A stretch of 64,000 bases of DNA from Agaribacterium haliotis (lineage in GTDB: Bacteria > Pseudomonadota > Gammaproteobacteria > Pseudomonadales > Cellvibrionaceae), in the NCBI RefSeq assembly GCF_002312815.1, contig NZ_NKQJ01000011.1, forward strand, positions 1-64,000, read 5' to 3'. Each line of letters opens with the position of its first letter. The stretch's first letter is position 1. The translations under genes were made by a program, and so were the position numbers. This document shows, one piece after another, positions 9,174 to 17,113 of the stretch. The notes beneath the pieces were generated by a model. That model made no database searches. It was not told the DNA's origin and worked only from the letters and a program-made list of their open reading frames with translations.

Positions 9174-10316
9174 TCAGTGTGTCATAAATTCGCTGAGCAC
9201 AGTGTTCAGCCAGCGCCGGCCGAGTTCACTGCACTGCAGGCGCTGCTTATCTTCAACAAGCAGGCCGCGCTGCCTCAGGCTTTCTATCTTAACGGCGATT
9301 TTGCTGAAGTCGAGCATGCATCGCTGTTCAAAGAAAGCGCTCGGTACACCGGCATTTAAACGCAGTGCGTTCATCATAAATTCAAGCGCGAGCTCGGCCT
9401 CGTCGACGCTAGTTATTTTGCTGCTGCGGCTGGGCCTTTTATTTAGGTAGTCTTCGGGCGTTCGCGTTTTTTGATAGCGCAGGATTTTACCGGTCTTGAA
9501 ATCGGTGATCTTACCGTGGGCACCGGCGCCGAGAGCGAGGTAGTCGCCAAATTGCCAGTAGTTCAAATTGTGCCTGGCTTGGTGGCCCGGGCTTGCGTAG
9601 GCGCTGATTTCGTATTGAGAAAAGCCGCTGTGTTCGAGCAAGCTCAGTCCGCGCTCATAGATTTCGGTGCTGACATCATCGCTGGGCAGCACCGGGGCTT
9701 GTTTGTGAAAGGCAGTATTGGGCTCGATGGTAAGTTGATACCAGCTCAGGTGAGTGGGCTCGAGCGCCAAGGCGTTTTCGATATCGCGCAGCGCATCGTC
9801 TGGGCGCTGGCCCGGCAGGCTGTGCATCAAGTCGATATTAAAGTTATCAAAACCTGCGGCTTTGGCTTTGTTGACGGCAATATGGGTTTCAGCCGCCGAG
9901 TGCACGCGCCCGAGCTGTTGCAATTGCAGATCGTCGAAACTCTGCGCGCCAAAACTCAGACGGTTAACGCCTGCATTTAGCAGTGCGTCAAAGTCGCTGT
10001 ATTCGGCCGTACCCGGGTTGCATTCGAGGCTGACTTCAATATCGCTGGCAAAGTCTAAACTGCTGCGCAGCTGTTGCATCAATCTGCTTAGGGCTTTGCT
10101 GCTGAGTAAGCTCGGGGTGCCCCCACCAAAAAAGATGCTCTCGATTTTGCGCTGTTGGACGTAGCTTAAGTCTTGTTCAAGATCTTCGCAGAGCGCATCG
10201 ACATAGGCCTCGTGGGGTAACTCAGCATTTTTTTGATGGGAGTTAAAGTCACAGTACGGGCACTTTTTTAAACACCACGGAATATGTATGTACAGGGCTA
10301 AAGGGAGCTCGGTCAT
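9174..10316 (-). CDS. hemW: HemW, heme chaperone-like radical SAM protein
   Basis: HemW is a radical-SAM protein related to HemN; current knowledge makes it a heme-binding chaperone, not a coproporphyrinogen oxidase. The 380-residue protein begins MTELPLALYIHIPWC and carries the cluster motif CLKKCPYCDFNS. It continues with FFGGGTPSLLS, ECNPGT, GVNRLSFGAQSF, IDLMHSLPGQ, HLSWYQLTIEPNT and QYEISAYA. The C-terminal HemN_C region follows. HemW lacks the N-terminal cysteine context of true HemN, and this protein agrees. The open frame extends 27 codons upstream, but the ATG at 10316 gives the family N-terminus. It is transcribed toward the kinase gene, 80 bases away. Confidence 0.93.
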   Translation of the reverse strand: MTELPLALYIHIPWCLKKCPYCDFNSHQKNAELPHEAYVDALCEDLEQDLSYVQQRKIESIFFGGGTPSLLSSKALSRLMQQLRSSLDFASDIEVSLECNPGTAEYSDFDALLNAGVNRLSFGAQSFDDLQLQQLGRVHSAAETHIAVNKAKAAGFDNFNIDLMHSLPGQRPDDALRDIENALALEPTHLSWYQLTIEPNTAFHKQAPVLPSDDVSTEIYERGLSLLEHSGFSQYEISAYASPGHQARHNLNYWQFGDYLALGAGAHGKITDFKTGKILRYQKTRTPEDYLNKRPSRSSKITSVDEAELALEFMMNALRLNAGVPSAFFEQRCMLDFSKIAVKIESLRQRGLLVEDKQRLQCSELGRRWLNTVLSEFMTH

Positions 10317-10462
10317 AAATGCGCTATCAATCAGGGTAAGTGAGCAAAGGTGCAATAGGGTACTAAAGTGTGAATTGTGTTTCGGGCGGTTTAGCAAGCC
10401 TTGTTACACTAAGCATTGCTTTAAACCCCATGCTTTAAGCCCCAAGATTAAGAGTACATTGT

Positions 10463-11743
10463 ATGAAGTTTCGCGCCAAAGTCCTATGTGCGCTGGCCAG
10501 CGGCCTAACTATGGGCCTGCCCACCATCGGCTCCGCTCTCGACTACGGCATTTACGATGCCCGCGCACTGGCAATGGGTGGGGCTTCTGTCGCTGTTGCG
10601 AAAGCGCAGCAAGCTCAGTTTTACAATCCGGCCCTGCTTGCATTTTACGATGGCCGCGAAGAGGACACGCGCAACGGGCGAGTGTATTTGCCAATTGCCG
10701 TCGCTCAACTCAAAGACAATGCCAGCGATAACTATGACAAAATCAACGATGCTCTCGACATTGATTTACAGCGAGCGGCGGACTCCTTTAATGCTGCGCC
10801 GTCCACACAGCGAGCGGAGCTTGTGGCGTCGCTAGCCAGTGATTTGCGCACATCGCTCGAAGATATTGACGACAGCAGTATCGATGGCGACGCCTTTGTT
10901 GGCTTTAGTATCAGTGAGCCCGGCCACCGCGCTGGCGGGGCTTTTTATTTTGGTGTGCGCGCTGTCGGTGGTGGCAAGGCGACATTGGAAGATGCCGACT
11001 TTGACTTGCTCGATGACTATGTCGAAGCGATGCGCTTTGTTGCCAGTGCCGGAGCCGAGGGGGCCGTGCACCCCGAGCTGTTTAATGAAGACGGTAGTTT
11101 GATCAACCCAAGTGAGCGTATAGCGTCGACCGCGCGGGTTGCGTCGCTCGGCTTTGCCGAGTGGGGGCTGTCCTTTAGTAAAGAGTTTAAACTTTGGGGA
11201 CAGCACTTTGCGCTGGGGGCGACGCCCAAGCTGATGCGAGTTGATGTTTTCAGTGAAAATCTCACTTACAGCAATACCAGCCTGAATTACAGCGAAGATT
11301 CGCGCACACACTATGCGGCCAACATTGACCTCGGCGCGGCAATCGATCTCGGCTCTTATGTTCGCCTCGCCCTGGCCTCCAAAGATCTGGCTCCTCAAGA
11401 TTATGAAGCGGGTTCTGGTTTAGTTGTCACTACTGAGGCGCGCACCCGCCTGGGCCTGGCCTTTGAGCGCAAGTGGTTGAGCCTTGCGCTCGACTACGAC
11501 CTGCACGAAAACGAAAGTGTCGGCAGCGAGGCGGCCTCACAAGACCTGAGCCTGGGTATGGAATTACGCCCAATCAAATATCTGTCGCTGCGCGGAGGTT
11601 GGCGCAGCGATCAGGCCGGCAATCGCGAAGACCAGCTTAGTATGGGCCTTGGTTTGCAAGTGGGACGTATTGTCGCCGATCTGGGTTACAGCTCCGGTGG
11701 AGATATCAAAGGCGGCGGCCTGCAATTCGGCTGGATCTTCTAA
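10463..11743 (+). CDS. TraF-like (TraF_2 family) predicted outer-membrane beta-barrel protein
   Basis: This is a 426-residue exported protein. The signal peptide MKFRAKVLCALASGLTMG...IGSA is followed by DYGIYDARALAMGGASVAVA and QAQFYNPALLAF, the N-terminal signature of barrels related to FadL and TraF_2. The rest is alternating hydrophobic strands ending GGGLQFGWIF, with an aromatic C-terminal residue typical of barrel proteins. Databases often call such proteins conjugal transfer protein TraF, but no conjugation gene is present here, so that name should not be read as a function. It may be a transport or envelope protein of unknown substrate. It runs divergently from hemW with about 145 bases between them. 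Confidence 0.75.
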   Translation: MKFRAKVLCALASGLTMGLPTIGSALDYGIYDARALAMGGASVAVAKAQQAQFYNPALLAFYDGREEDTRNGRVYLPIAVAQLKDNASDNYDKINDALDIDLQRAADSFNAAPSTQRAELVASLASDLRTSLEDIDDSSIDGDAFVGFSISEPGHRAGGAFYFGVRAVGGGKATLEDADFDLLDDYVEAMRFVASAGAEGAVHPELFNEDGSLINPSERIASTARVASLGFAEWGLSFSKEFKLWGQHFALGATPKLMRVDVFSENLTYSNTSLNYSEDSRTHYAANIDLGAAIDLGSYVRLALASKDLAPQDYEAGSGLVVTTEARTRLGLAFERKWLSLALDYDLHENESVGSEAASQDLSLGMELRPIKYLSLRGGWRSDQAGNREDQLSMGLGLQVGRIVADLGYSSGGDIKGGGLQFGWIF

Positions 11744-12083
11744 ATCCTGACTTTGGTGCATGCATCGCGTGCGCCGAGCCTTCTTTTTGTGCTTGACGGG
11801 GCGCGTTCAAAGTTGACGCTGCTCTATATTTGAGCGCCTTGCTCGCTTTTTCTGCATGTTTTCGAAAAAAATGTGACAAGTGCCCTAGAACTTTCACATA
11901 ATCAGGTTTTAATAGCAGCTAATTATATGGCTGTGCCAAACTTTAGTAGGGTGTTTTCGGAGCTTTGGAGAGAACTGGTTCACATAATTCAGCTAGTTCG
12001 GCGAAGATGACGCTATCAGGTATGCTTCCTGCAATTGTTTGCCTGCGGTTACAGAAATATTAAAAATTATAAGGTGAACACTT
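11744..12083. other. Intergenic region, 340 bases
   Basis: No open frame with coding character was seen. The proximal part is moderately G+C-rich. The distal part is A+T-richer and should hold the promoter of the 49-residue gene at 12084, but no box pair is convincing. No terminator with a U-run was found after the TraF-like gene. Confidence 0.5.
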
Positions 12084-12233
12084 ATGAAATCGGATACGTT
12101 GACAGCGGCAGCGGCGGTGTTTGTCATCGGCCTGTTGCTCAGTGGTCTCGGTGTTACGGATATGTTTTCGCCGAAGGCGGAAGTACCGAGCGATCTGCAG
12201 CGCGGTTTTCAGGGAAGTAGTCTTAAGCGTTAA
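12084..12233 (+). CDS. Small single-pass membrane protein, 49 residues
   Basis: The ATG at 12084 is preceded by AAGGTG at normal spacing. The frame encodes MKSDTLTAAAAVFVIGLLLS followed by GLGVTDMFSPKAEVPSDL and a basic end (LKR). One hydrophobic helix (about residues 6-25) is followed by a short polar tail that may lie outside or inside the cell. It is too short for most gene finders, yet the ribosome site, hydrophobic helix and clean stop support translation. No family is recognised. It converges with ygfA, ending 7 bases from that stop codon. Confidence 0.6.
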   Translation: MKSDTLTAAAAVFVIGLLLSGLGVTDMFSPKAEVPSDLQRGFQGSSLKR

Positions 12234-12240
12234 GGAAAAC

Positions 12241-12837
12241 TTACGCGTTGAATTTTAGCCAGTGCTTGTCACTGACTATGTAGTCGAGCTTCTGGTCCCA
12301 GGTTTCGGTCGGAAGCTCGTCGACACATTGGCAGGCGTGCGCCAGCCCAACCAAGATTGGGCGCCTTATATGTCGCTGGCTGCGAAAAGCAAAGCTGCGA
12401 TCGTAAAATCCTCCTCCCATTCCCAGTCTATTGCCACTTAAATCATAGGCAACCAACGGCATGCAGACTAAGTCTAGTTTGCGGGCATCTATCTGATCAC
12501 TTGTCGCCGATGGCTCGGCAATACCAAAGTCATTGTTTTGCAGTGTGTCGCCTTTGCGGTAGCGCATAAAAGACATGTTTTGGCCAACTACGCGGGGCAA
12601 ATAACAATGCTTGCCGTAGCGCCAGCTTAAATGAACAAGCGGTAGCGCACTTATTTCGCCATCGTTGGGCAGGTACAGAGCAATATGTTTGGCTTTTTGA
12701 AAAAAACGCAGGCTACTCAAGCGCCGGCAGATTGTCTGTGCTGCTCGCAATTGCTGAGCTTGGCTCAAGCGGCGGCGGCGCTGGCGCACTTGTTTGCGAA
12801 GCTGGTGTTTGCGGGCGGAGAGTTCGGTAGCGGACAT
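12241..12837 (-). CDS. ygfA: 5-formyltetrahydrofolate cyclo-ligase
   Basis: This enzyme converts 5-formyl-THF to 5,10-methenyl-THF with ATP, recycling a dead-end folate. The 198 residues include the basic N-terminal helix RKHQLRKQVRQRRR, the substrate strand IALYLPNDGEIS, YLPRV, the FGIAEP motif, DLVCMPLVAYDLSGNRLGMG and GGFYDRS, and the closing WDQKLDYIVSD. The gene lies directly after the 6S RNA gene, the classical ssrS-ygfA arrangement. In E. coli the two can be co-transcribed, and the same is plausible here (inference). Length and motifs are normal. Confidence 0.94.
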   Translation of the reverse strand: MSATELSARKHQLRKQVRQRRRRLSQAQQLRAAQTICRRLSSLRFFQKAKHIALYLPNDGEISALPLVHLSWRYGKHCYLPRVVGQNMSFMRYRKGDTLQNNDFGIAEPSATSDQIDARKLDLVCMPLVAYDLSGNRLGMGGGFYDRSFAFRSQRHIRRPILVGLAHACQCVDELPTETWDQKLDYIVSDKHWLKFNA

Positions 12838-12850
12838 GCAACGTTAACAA

Positions 12851-13029
12851 GAAGTGGAGGCCCGGAAGTGCCGCTGTCAGCCTTACCTTGAACTGTAAAG
12901 TTCAAGGGGGAGGTCGCTGTAACGTATCGGGCTTTCCGCAAAGCGGACCTGCACTCCCACGCACGAGCAAACTCCGGGGTCGGTATTATCAGCTCAGGGA
13001 TTCAGCCAACTGGCAAACACCCCAGGTTG
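12851..13029 (-). ncRNA. ssrS: 6S RNA (SsrS), RNA polymerase-sigma70 sequestering RNA
   Basis: The region between zapA and ygfA is the known 6S RNA position. On the minus strand a TATACT box (13035-13040) precedes a predicted start near 13029. The 5' segment CCTGGGGTG can pair with the 3' segment CACTTCCGGG with one bulged base, closing the molecule. Near the 3' end CCTTGAAC...GTTCAAGG forms the hairpin seen in E. coli 6S RNA, followed by CTGACAGCGGCAC, similar to the E. coli end. CCCTGAGCTGATA near the 5' side also matches E. coli. Total length of about 180 bases is normal. The ends are estimates to within about five bases. Confidence 0.9.
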
Positions 13030-13034
13030 CATAC

Positions 13035-13040
13035 AGTATA
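13035..13040 (-). promoter_or_regulatory. -10 box of the 6S RNA promoter
   Basis: TATACT on the minus strand lies about six bases upstream of the predicted 6S RNA start. No strong -35 box is evident upstream. Confidence 0.5.
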
Positions 13041-13180
13041 ACACTGGCTAGACGGCGAAACAGTCTTGACAATTGTGGCTTTGGCCCTGGATCAAAAAAA
13101 GCTTCGATGACTGTTGAGAAGTGGAACTTTTACTGTTGTGATCGATGATTGGCTTGCTAGTTAAAAACAAGGCTGCAAGA

Positions 13181-13459
13181 TCAGTGGCCCGCTAGTGCCG
13201 ACGCTAATTTTTGATTGAGGCGGCTTAAATCGGCGCTGTTGTCTGCCGCTTTGCCCTGCATCAGCTCGTGACAGAGATTCAGTGCAACCATAATTGCGAT
13301 GCGCTCGACACCGATAATTGTGCCGCTTTTGCGCACCGCGCGCATGCGCGCATCGAGTTCGCTGGCTGCGCGCATCAGGTCGTGGCGCTCGTCGGGAGAG
13401 CAGGCAACTTGGTAATCTTTATCGAGTATATTAACGGTAACGCGGTTTTCGTCGCTCAT
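13181..13459 (-). CDS. zapA: Cell division protein ZapA
   Basis: ZapA is a small coiled-coil protein that bundles FtsZ filaments at the division ring. The 92 residues include VTVNILDKDYQVACSPDE at the N-terminus, the LDARMRAVRKSG helix, and IGVERIAIMVALNLCHELM leading to the C-terminal coiled coil. Length is slightly short of E. coli ZapA (109), as in Pseudomonas. The start overlaps the stop of the upstream ZapB-like gene by four bases, suggesting translational coupling. It is followed by 6S RNA and ygfA. Confidence 0.93.
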   Translation of the reverse strand: MSDENRVTVNILDKDYQVACSPDERHDLMRAASELDARMRAVRKSGTIIGVERIAIMVALNLCHELMQGKAADNSADLSRLNQKLASALAGH

Positions 13460-13677
13460 GAGGCGGCCTGCTCCGTGTTGCTCAAGCTCTTAAGATGAGT
13501 AATCATAGCTTCAACGCGACTGCGCGCTTCCTGATTTTTTTCGATCAGCTGCTCGCGCTCTTGCTGCCATTGCGCTTTTTGTTCGCGCAGGGCTTGAGCT
13601 TCGCTTTCCAGCTCGGCGCAGCGTACGATTAGCGCATCGATATTCCGTTCGAGTTCAGCGAGTACAGAAGAAGTCAT
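13456..13677 (-). CDS. ZapB-like coiled-coil protein (TIGR02449 family)
   Basis: This 73-residue protein is almost entirely predicted coiled coil: LAELERNIDALIVRCAELES and EAQALREQKAQWQQ, rich in Glu, Gln and Arg with regular leucines. Proteins of this family sit directly upstream of zapA in Pseudomonas relatives and resemble ZapB, a partner of ZapA at the division ring. The four-base overlap with zapA supports joint function. The ZapB role is inferred from position and structure type, not from detailed sequence identity. Confidence 0.82.
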   Translation of the reverse strand: MTSSVLAELERNIDALIVRCAELESEAQALREQKAQWQQEREQLIEKNQEARSRVEAMITHLKSLSNTEQAAS

Positions 13678-13832
13678 AATGTCAGTCTGCAGATGTCCGC
13701 GTTAAATAATCCGCTAGGGCATAGGGTATGCTCTATCACGGTATCTTGATTATCTTAATGTCAATTCTAGAAAAGTATAGCCTTTGTCTTGAGATATAAC
13801 GTTTTTATGCTTCACACAAGGCGTAAGTAGAA

Positions 13833-14402
13833 ATGAAATTTGAGTACCAATTCCACAGCTTGAGTGATCAACTGCTCACTATGGGCGCAGTTTGCTCGGC
13901 AGCCGAACTACACGGCATGCTCTGTGGCCTGGTTGCAGGTGGCAAAAATACTGCCGACGATGACTGGCTTGAGCTCGCGCGTGAGTTCAGCGACCTCAGT
14001 CACTTTGAGATAAACGACAAACAAGTTTTGTTGATTGAGTTTTTGCGTTCGTCGTGTATCGAGGCGCTGGCGAGCGAGCAATTTGAATTTGAACCGCTGT
14101 TGCCCGACGATCGCTGCCCTATTAATGAGAGGGCTCGAGAGCTCGGCGCCTGGTGCCGGGGCTTTTTGCACGGTTTTGGCTGCAGTGGCCTCGACAAAGA
14201 TAAAGCCCTGCCTGAAAACGTCGTCGAGGTCGTGCGCGATCTCGCTCAGATCAGTCAGGCTGTCAAAGCGGTGGAAGATGAAGAAGACGAAACTGAGGCC
14301 GACTTGGTTGAACTCGTCGAATACTTGCGAGCTGGAGTGATGACCATCTATCAGGAGATGCGAGCTCCAGATGACCAGGAATCAAGCAAGGTAGTTCACT
14401 AA
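13833..14402 (+). CDS. ygfB: YgfB/YecA family protein (UPF0149)
   Basis: This 189-residue protein has the UPF0149 signature: SAAELHGMLCGLVAG near the N-terminus and the helical motif ARELGAWCRGFLHGFG at the centre, then an acidic stretch (VEDEEDETEADLVELVEYLR). E. coli YgfB is a helical protein; in Pseudomonas aeruginosa YgfB has been linked to control of ampDh3 and beta-lactam resistance (established knowledge, not testable here). It overlaps pepP by one base and starts the ygfB-pepP-ubiH-ubiI group. Confidence 0.92.
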   Translation: MKFEYQFHSLSDQLLTMGAVCSAAELHGMLCGLVAGGKNTADDDWLELAREFSDLSHFEINDKQVLLIEFLRSSCIEALASEQFEFEPLLPDDRCPINERARELGAWCRGFLHGFGCSGLDKDKALPENVVEVVRDLAQISQAVKAVEDEEDETEADLVELVEYLRAGVMTIYQEMRAPDDQESSKVVH

Positions 14403-15751
14403 TGAGCATCAGTAAAAAAGAGTACGCCCGTCGTCGCAGCAGATTGATGGAGCTAATGGAGGCGAACAGCATAGCCATTGTGCCGGCGGCCCACGAAAAA
14501 CACCGCAGTGCCGATACTCACTACGCGTTTCGTCAGGACAGCGACTTTAACTATCTCAGTGGTTTCCCCGAGCCCGATGCTGTATTAGTTTTGGTGCCCG
14601 GGCGCGAGCACGGAGAGTGTGTGCTGTTTTGCCGCGATAAAGATAAAGAGCGGGAAATCTGGGACGGCTATCGCGCTGGCCCCGCGGGTGCTGTTGCCGA
14701 CTACGGCGCCGACGATGCTTTTCCTATCGACGATATTGATGAAATTCTTCCGGGCCTGATCGAAGGCCGTGACCGCGTGTATTACGCCATGGGTCGCGAT
14801 GCTAATTTTGATAAGCGGCTGATGGATTGGATCAACGCCATACGCGAAAAAGTGCGCGCCGGTGCTCACCCTCCGGGCGAGTTTCTCGATCTCGATCACT
14901 TTTTACACGAGCTGCGCCTGTTTAAAAGTGCTGCTGAAATTCGCCTGATGGAACAAGCTGGCGAGATAAGTGCGGCGGCTCACTGTGAAGCCATCAAGGC
15001 TTGTGAAGCGGGTATGTACGAATATCAGCTCGATGCAATTATTCAGTATCACAGCGCCATGCGCGGCGGCCGGGAGCCGGCTTACACCAGTATCGTTGGC
15101 AGTGGTGCCAATGCTTGCGTGCTGCACTACATTGAAAACAACGCCAAGCTTAAAGCCAGTGATTTAGTGTTGATTGATGCCGGTTGTGAATATCAGGGTT
15201 ACGCCGCTGATATTACACGCACTTTCCCCGTCGGCGGTCGCTTCAGCGCTGAACAGCGCGCTATTTATGAACTTGTGTTAAAAGCGCAAAAAGCCGCTCT
15301 GGCTGAGCTCGCCCCGGGGCGTCACTGGAACGAGCCACACGAAGCTTCGGTTCGGGTGATTACCGAAGGGCTGATTGAGCTCGGCTTATTACACGGCGAG
15401 GTGCAGAAAAACATCGACAACCAGAGCTACAAAGCGTTTTATATGCACCGCATTGGCCACTGGATAGGCATGGATGTACACGATGTCGGCGACTACAAAG
15501 TTCACGGGCAATGGCGTGTGCTTGAAGCGGGCATGGTGATGACGGTTGAGCCAGGCATATACATTGCCGCCGACAACGAAGATGTTGAGGCGCGTTGGCG
15601 CGGCATCGGTGTTCGTATCGAAGACGATGTGTTGATCTGTAAAGACGGGCACCGCGTACTGACGGCGGCTGTGCCTAAAGAGGCCGACGAAATCGAAGCG
15701 ATGATGGCAGCGGCAAAAAATGCCAGGGCCGAACAGCCTTCGTTACTATGA
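14402..15751 (+). CDS. pepP: Xaa-Pro aminopeptidase P
   Basis: PepP is a cytoplasmic dimanganese peptidase that removes the residue preceding proline at a peptide N-terminus. The 449 residues match the E. coli enzyme in size. The N-terminal domain carries HYAFRQDSDFNYLSGFPEPD. The pita-bread catalytic domain shows the metal ligands in VLIDAGCEYQGYAADITRTF (two Asp), HRIGHWIGMDVHDVG (His), MTVEPGIY (Glu) and GIGVRIEDDVLI (Glu). The start ATG overlaps the ygfB stop by one base, so the two are probably translated together. The link of pepP with ubiquinone genes is positional only. Confidence 0.96.
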   Translation: MSISKKEYARRRSRLMELMEANSIAIVPAAHEKHRSADTHYAFRQDSDFNYLSGFPEPDAVLVLVPGREHGECVLFCRDKDKEREIWDGYRAGPAGAVADYGADDAFPIDDIDEILPGLIEGRDRVYYAMGRDANFDKRLMDWINAIREKVRAGAHPPGEFLDLDHFLHELRLFKSAAEIRLMEQAGEISAAAHCEAIKACEAGMYEYQLDAIIQYHSAMRGGREPAYTSIVGSGANACVLHYIENNAKLKASDLVLIDAGCEYQGYAADITRTFPVGGRFSAEQRAIYELVLKAQKAALAELAPGRHWNEPHEASVRVITEGLIELGLLHGEVQKNIDNQSYKAFYMHRIGHWIGMDVHDVGDYKVHGQWRVLEAGMVMTVEPGIYIAADNEDVEARWRGIGVRIEDDVLICKDGHRVLTAAVPKEADEIEAMMAAAKNARAEQPSLL

Positions 15752-15793
15752 GTAGCCAGCCTCAACAGTTAGCGCAAAAATAAGAGTTATACA

Positions 15794-17113
15794 GTGCAAA
15801 GCGATAAGCCAGACAGTGTTGAACAGCTACATCAGGGTTTGCCGACGTCGGCTTTTGATGTGCTGATAGTGGGTGCCGGCATGGTTGGTCTCACTCAGGC
15901 GCTGCTGTTAGCCGAGGCGAGGCCGCAATGGCGCATCGCTGTGCTCGAGAGCCGCGCGGTTGCCAGCGGAGAGTCGAGCCCGAGTTTTGACGACAGGGTG
16001 ACGGCTTTGGCCGCGGCGTCGCTCGAGACGCTTAAGCGTCTCGACTTGGCCTTGAATGGCGCGACAGCGTTCGCAGATACCGAGCTGCAGAGCATAACCC
16101 AGGTCAAGGTCAGTGACCGGGGCTCGTTTGCTGCGGTTAATCTCGACACTTCACTCAATGCTGGTCGCGCGCTTGGTGCAACCATTAGCAACCGCCGCCT
16201 CGGCCAGTTGCTGATGGCGACACTGAAGTGCCAGCAGAATATTTCTCTGCTGGCGCCGGCCGCTGTGAAAAAATTAGTTTTTAGTGCCGATAATGTCGGG
16301 GTTGAGGTTGAACTCGGTGCGGCTGAGCCTGAGTCATTTCAGACAAAATTATTGCAGACAAAGTTACTGTTATTAGCTGATGGCGCTGAGTCTCCGCTGG
16401 CGCGACAACTCGGTATCTCTTTTAGCAAACACGACTATGCCCAGCAGGCGCTGATTGCCAATGTGGAACACAGCAAAGCACACCAGGGCTGTGCTTTTGA
16501 GCGCTTTAGTGAAGACGGGCCGCTTGCCTTGCTGCCTATGCAAAGTTATGCGGGTCGACATCGCTCTGCGCTGGTGTGGACACGCAGTGAGCGCGCTGCA
16601 GAGCAATTGCTACATTGCAGTGAGAAACAATTTCTCGGCCAACTGCAGCGGCTCTTTGCTTGGCAGCTCGGCGCTTTTAGCGCTGTTGGCGCTCGTCACA
16701 GCTACCCGCTGCAGCGTATTGTCGCCGATGAGCAGTGGCGCCGGCGCGTGGTTCTGCTCGGCAATGCCGCGCACTACTTGCACCCAGTTGCAGGCCAGGG
16801 CTTTAATCTTGCGCTGCGCGACTGTGAAGAACTTGTTAAGCAGCTAGTAGCCGCTGACGATAGGGGGGAAACCCTGGGCGACAGCCGCGCTCTTAGCCGC
16901 TACATCGAGGCCAGAAGCCTCGACCAACAGTTAACCGGTGCTTTGAGCCACACTTTTATCAAGGCTTTTGCCGCCAAAAATCCGGTTTTAAAAACAGGCC
17001 GCGGCCTCGGTCTGAGCCTGATCAATCACTGTTCGCCCCTGAAAGCGATGTTTGCAGCGCAGATGATGGGGCGGGGCTTGAAATTGCCCGGGGGCACTTA
17101 TGCCCAGTTGTGA
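15794..17113 (+). CDS. ubiH: 2-octaprenyl-6-methoxyphenol hydroxylase UbiH
   Basis: UbiH is a flavin monooxygenase that adds a hydroxyl group to the ubiquinone ring. The 439 residues open with a short extension and then the FAD dinucleotide fold DVLIVGAGMVGLTQALLLAE, an SFDDRVTAL motif, the LLADGAESPLARQLG segment, and the second FAD motif VVLLGNAAHYLHPVAGQGFN. The GNAA form (not GDAA) is the one usual for UbiH. The start is GTG at 15794, with no better start close by. It overlaps ubiI by 14 bases, indicating one operon. Assignment to UbiH and not UbiI rests on gene order and the GNAA motif. Confidence 0.9.
   Translation: MQSDKPDSVEQLHQGLPTSAFDVLIVGAGMVGLTQALLLAEARPQWRIAVLESRAVASGESSPSFDDRVTALAAASLETLKRLDLALNGATAFADTELQSITQVKVSDRGSFAAVNLDTSLNAGRALGATISNRRLGQLLMATLKCQQNISLLAPAAVKKLVFSADNVGVEVELGAAEPESFQTKLLQTKLLLLADGAESPLARQLGISFSKHDYAQQALIANVEHSKAHQGCAFERFSEDGPLALLPMQSYAGRHRSALVWTRSERAAEQLLHCSEKQFLGQLQRLFAWQLGAFSAVGARHSYPLQRIVADEQWRRRVVLLGNAAHYLHPVAGQGFNLALRDCEELVKQLVAADDRGETLGDSRALSRYIEARSLDQQLTGALSHTFIKAFAAKNPVLKTGRGLGLSLINHCSPLKAMFAAQMMGRGLKLPGGTYAQL

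Noticed and set aside
10832-11398. 188-codon minus-strand frame
   Set aside because: It is a shadow of the TraF-like barrel gene, without a ribosome site.
10463-11743. Conjugation role from the TraF-like name
   Set aside because: No other transfer gene lies in the window; the similarity is to a barrel family only.
12888-13148. 86-codon plus-strand frame between ygfA and zapA
   Set aside because: It overlaps the 6S RNA gene on the opposite strand, has no ribosome site and an implausible composition.
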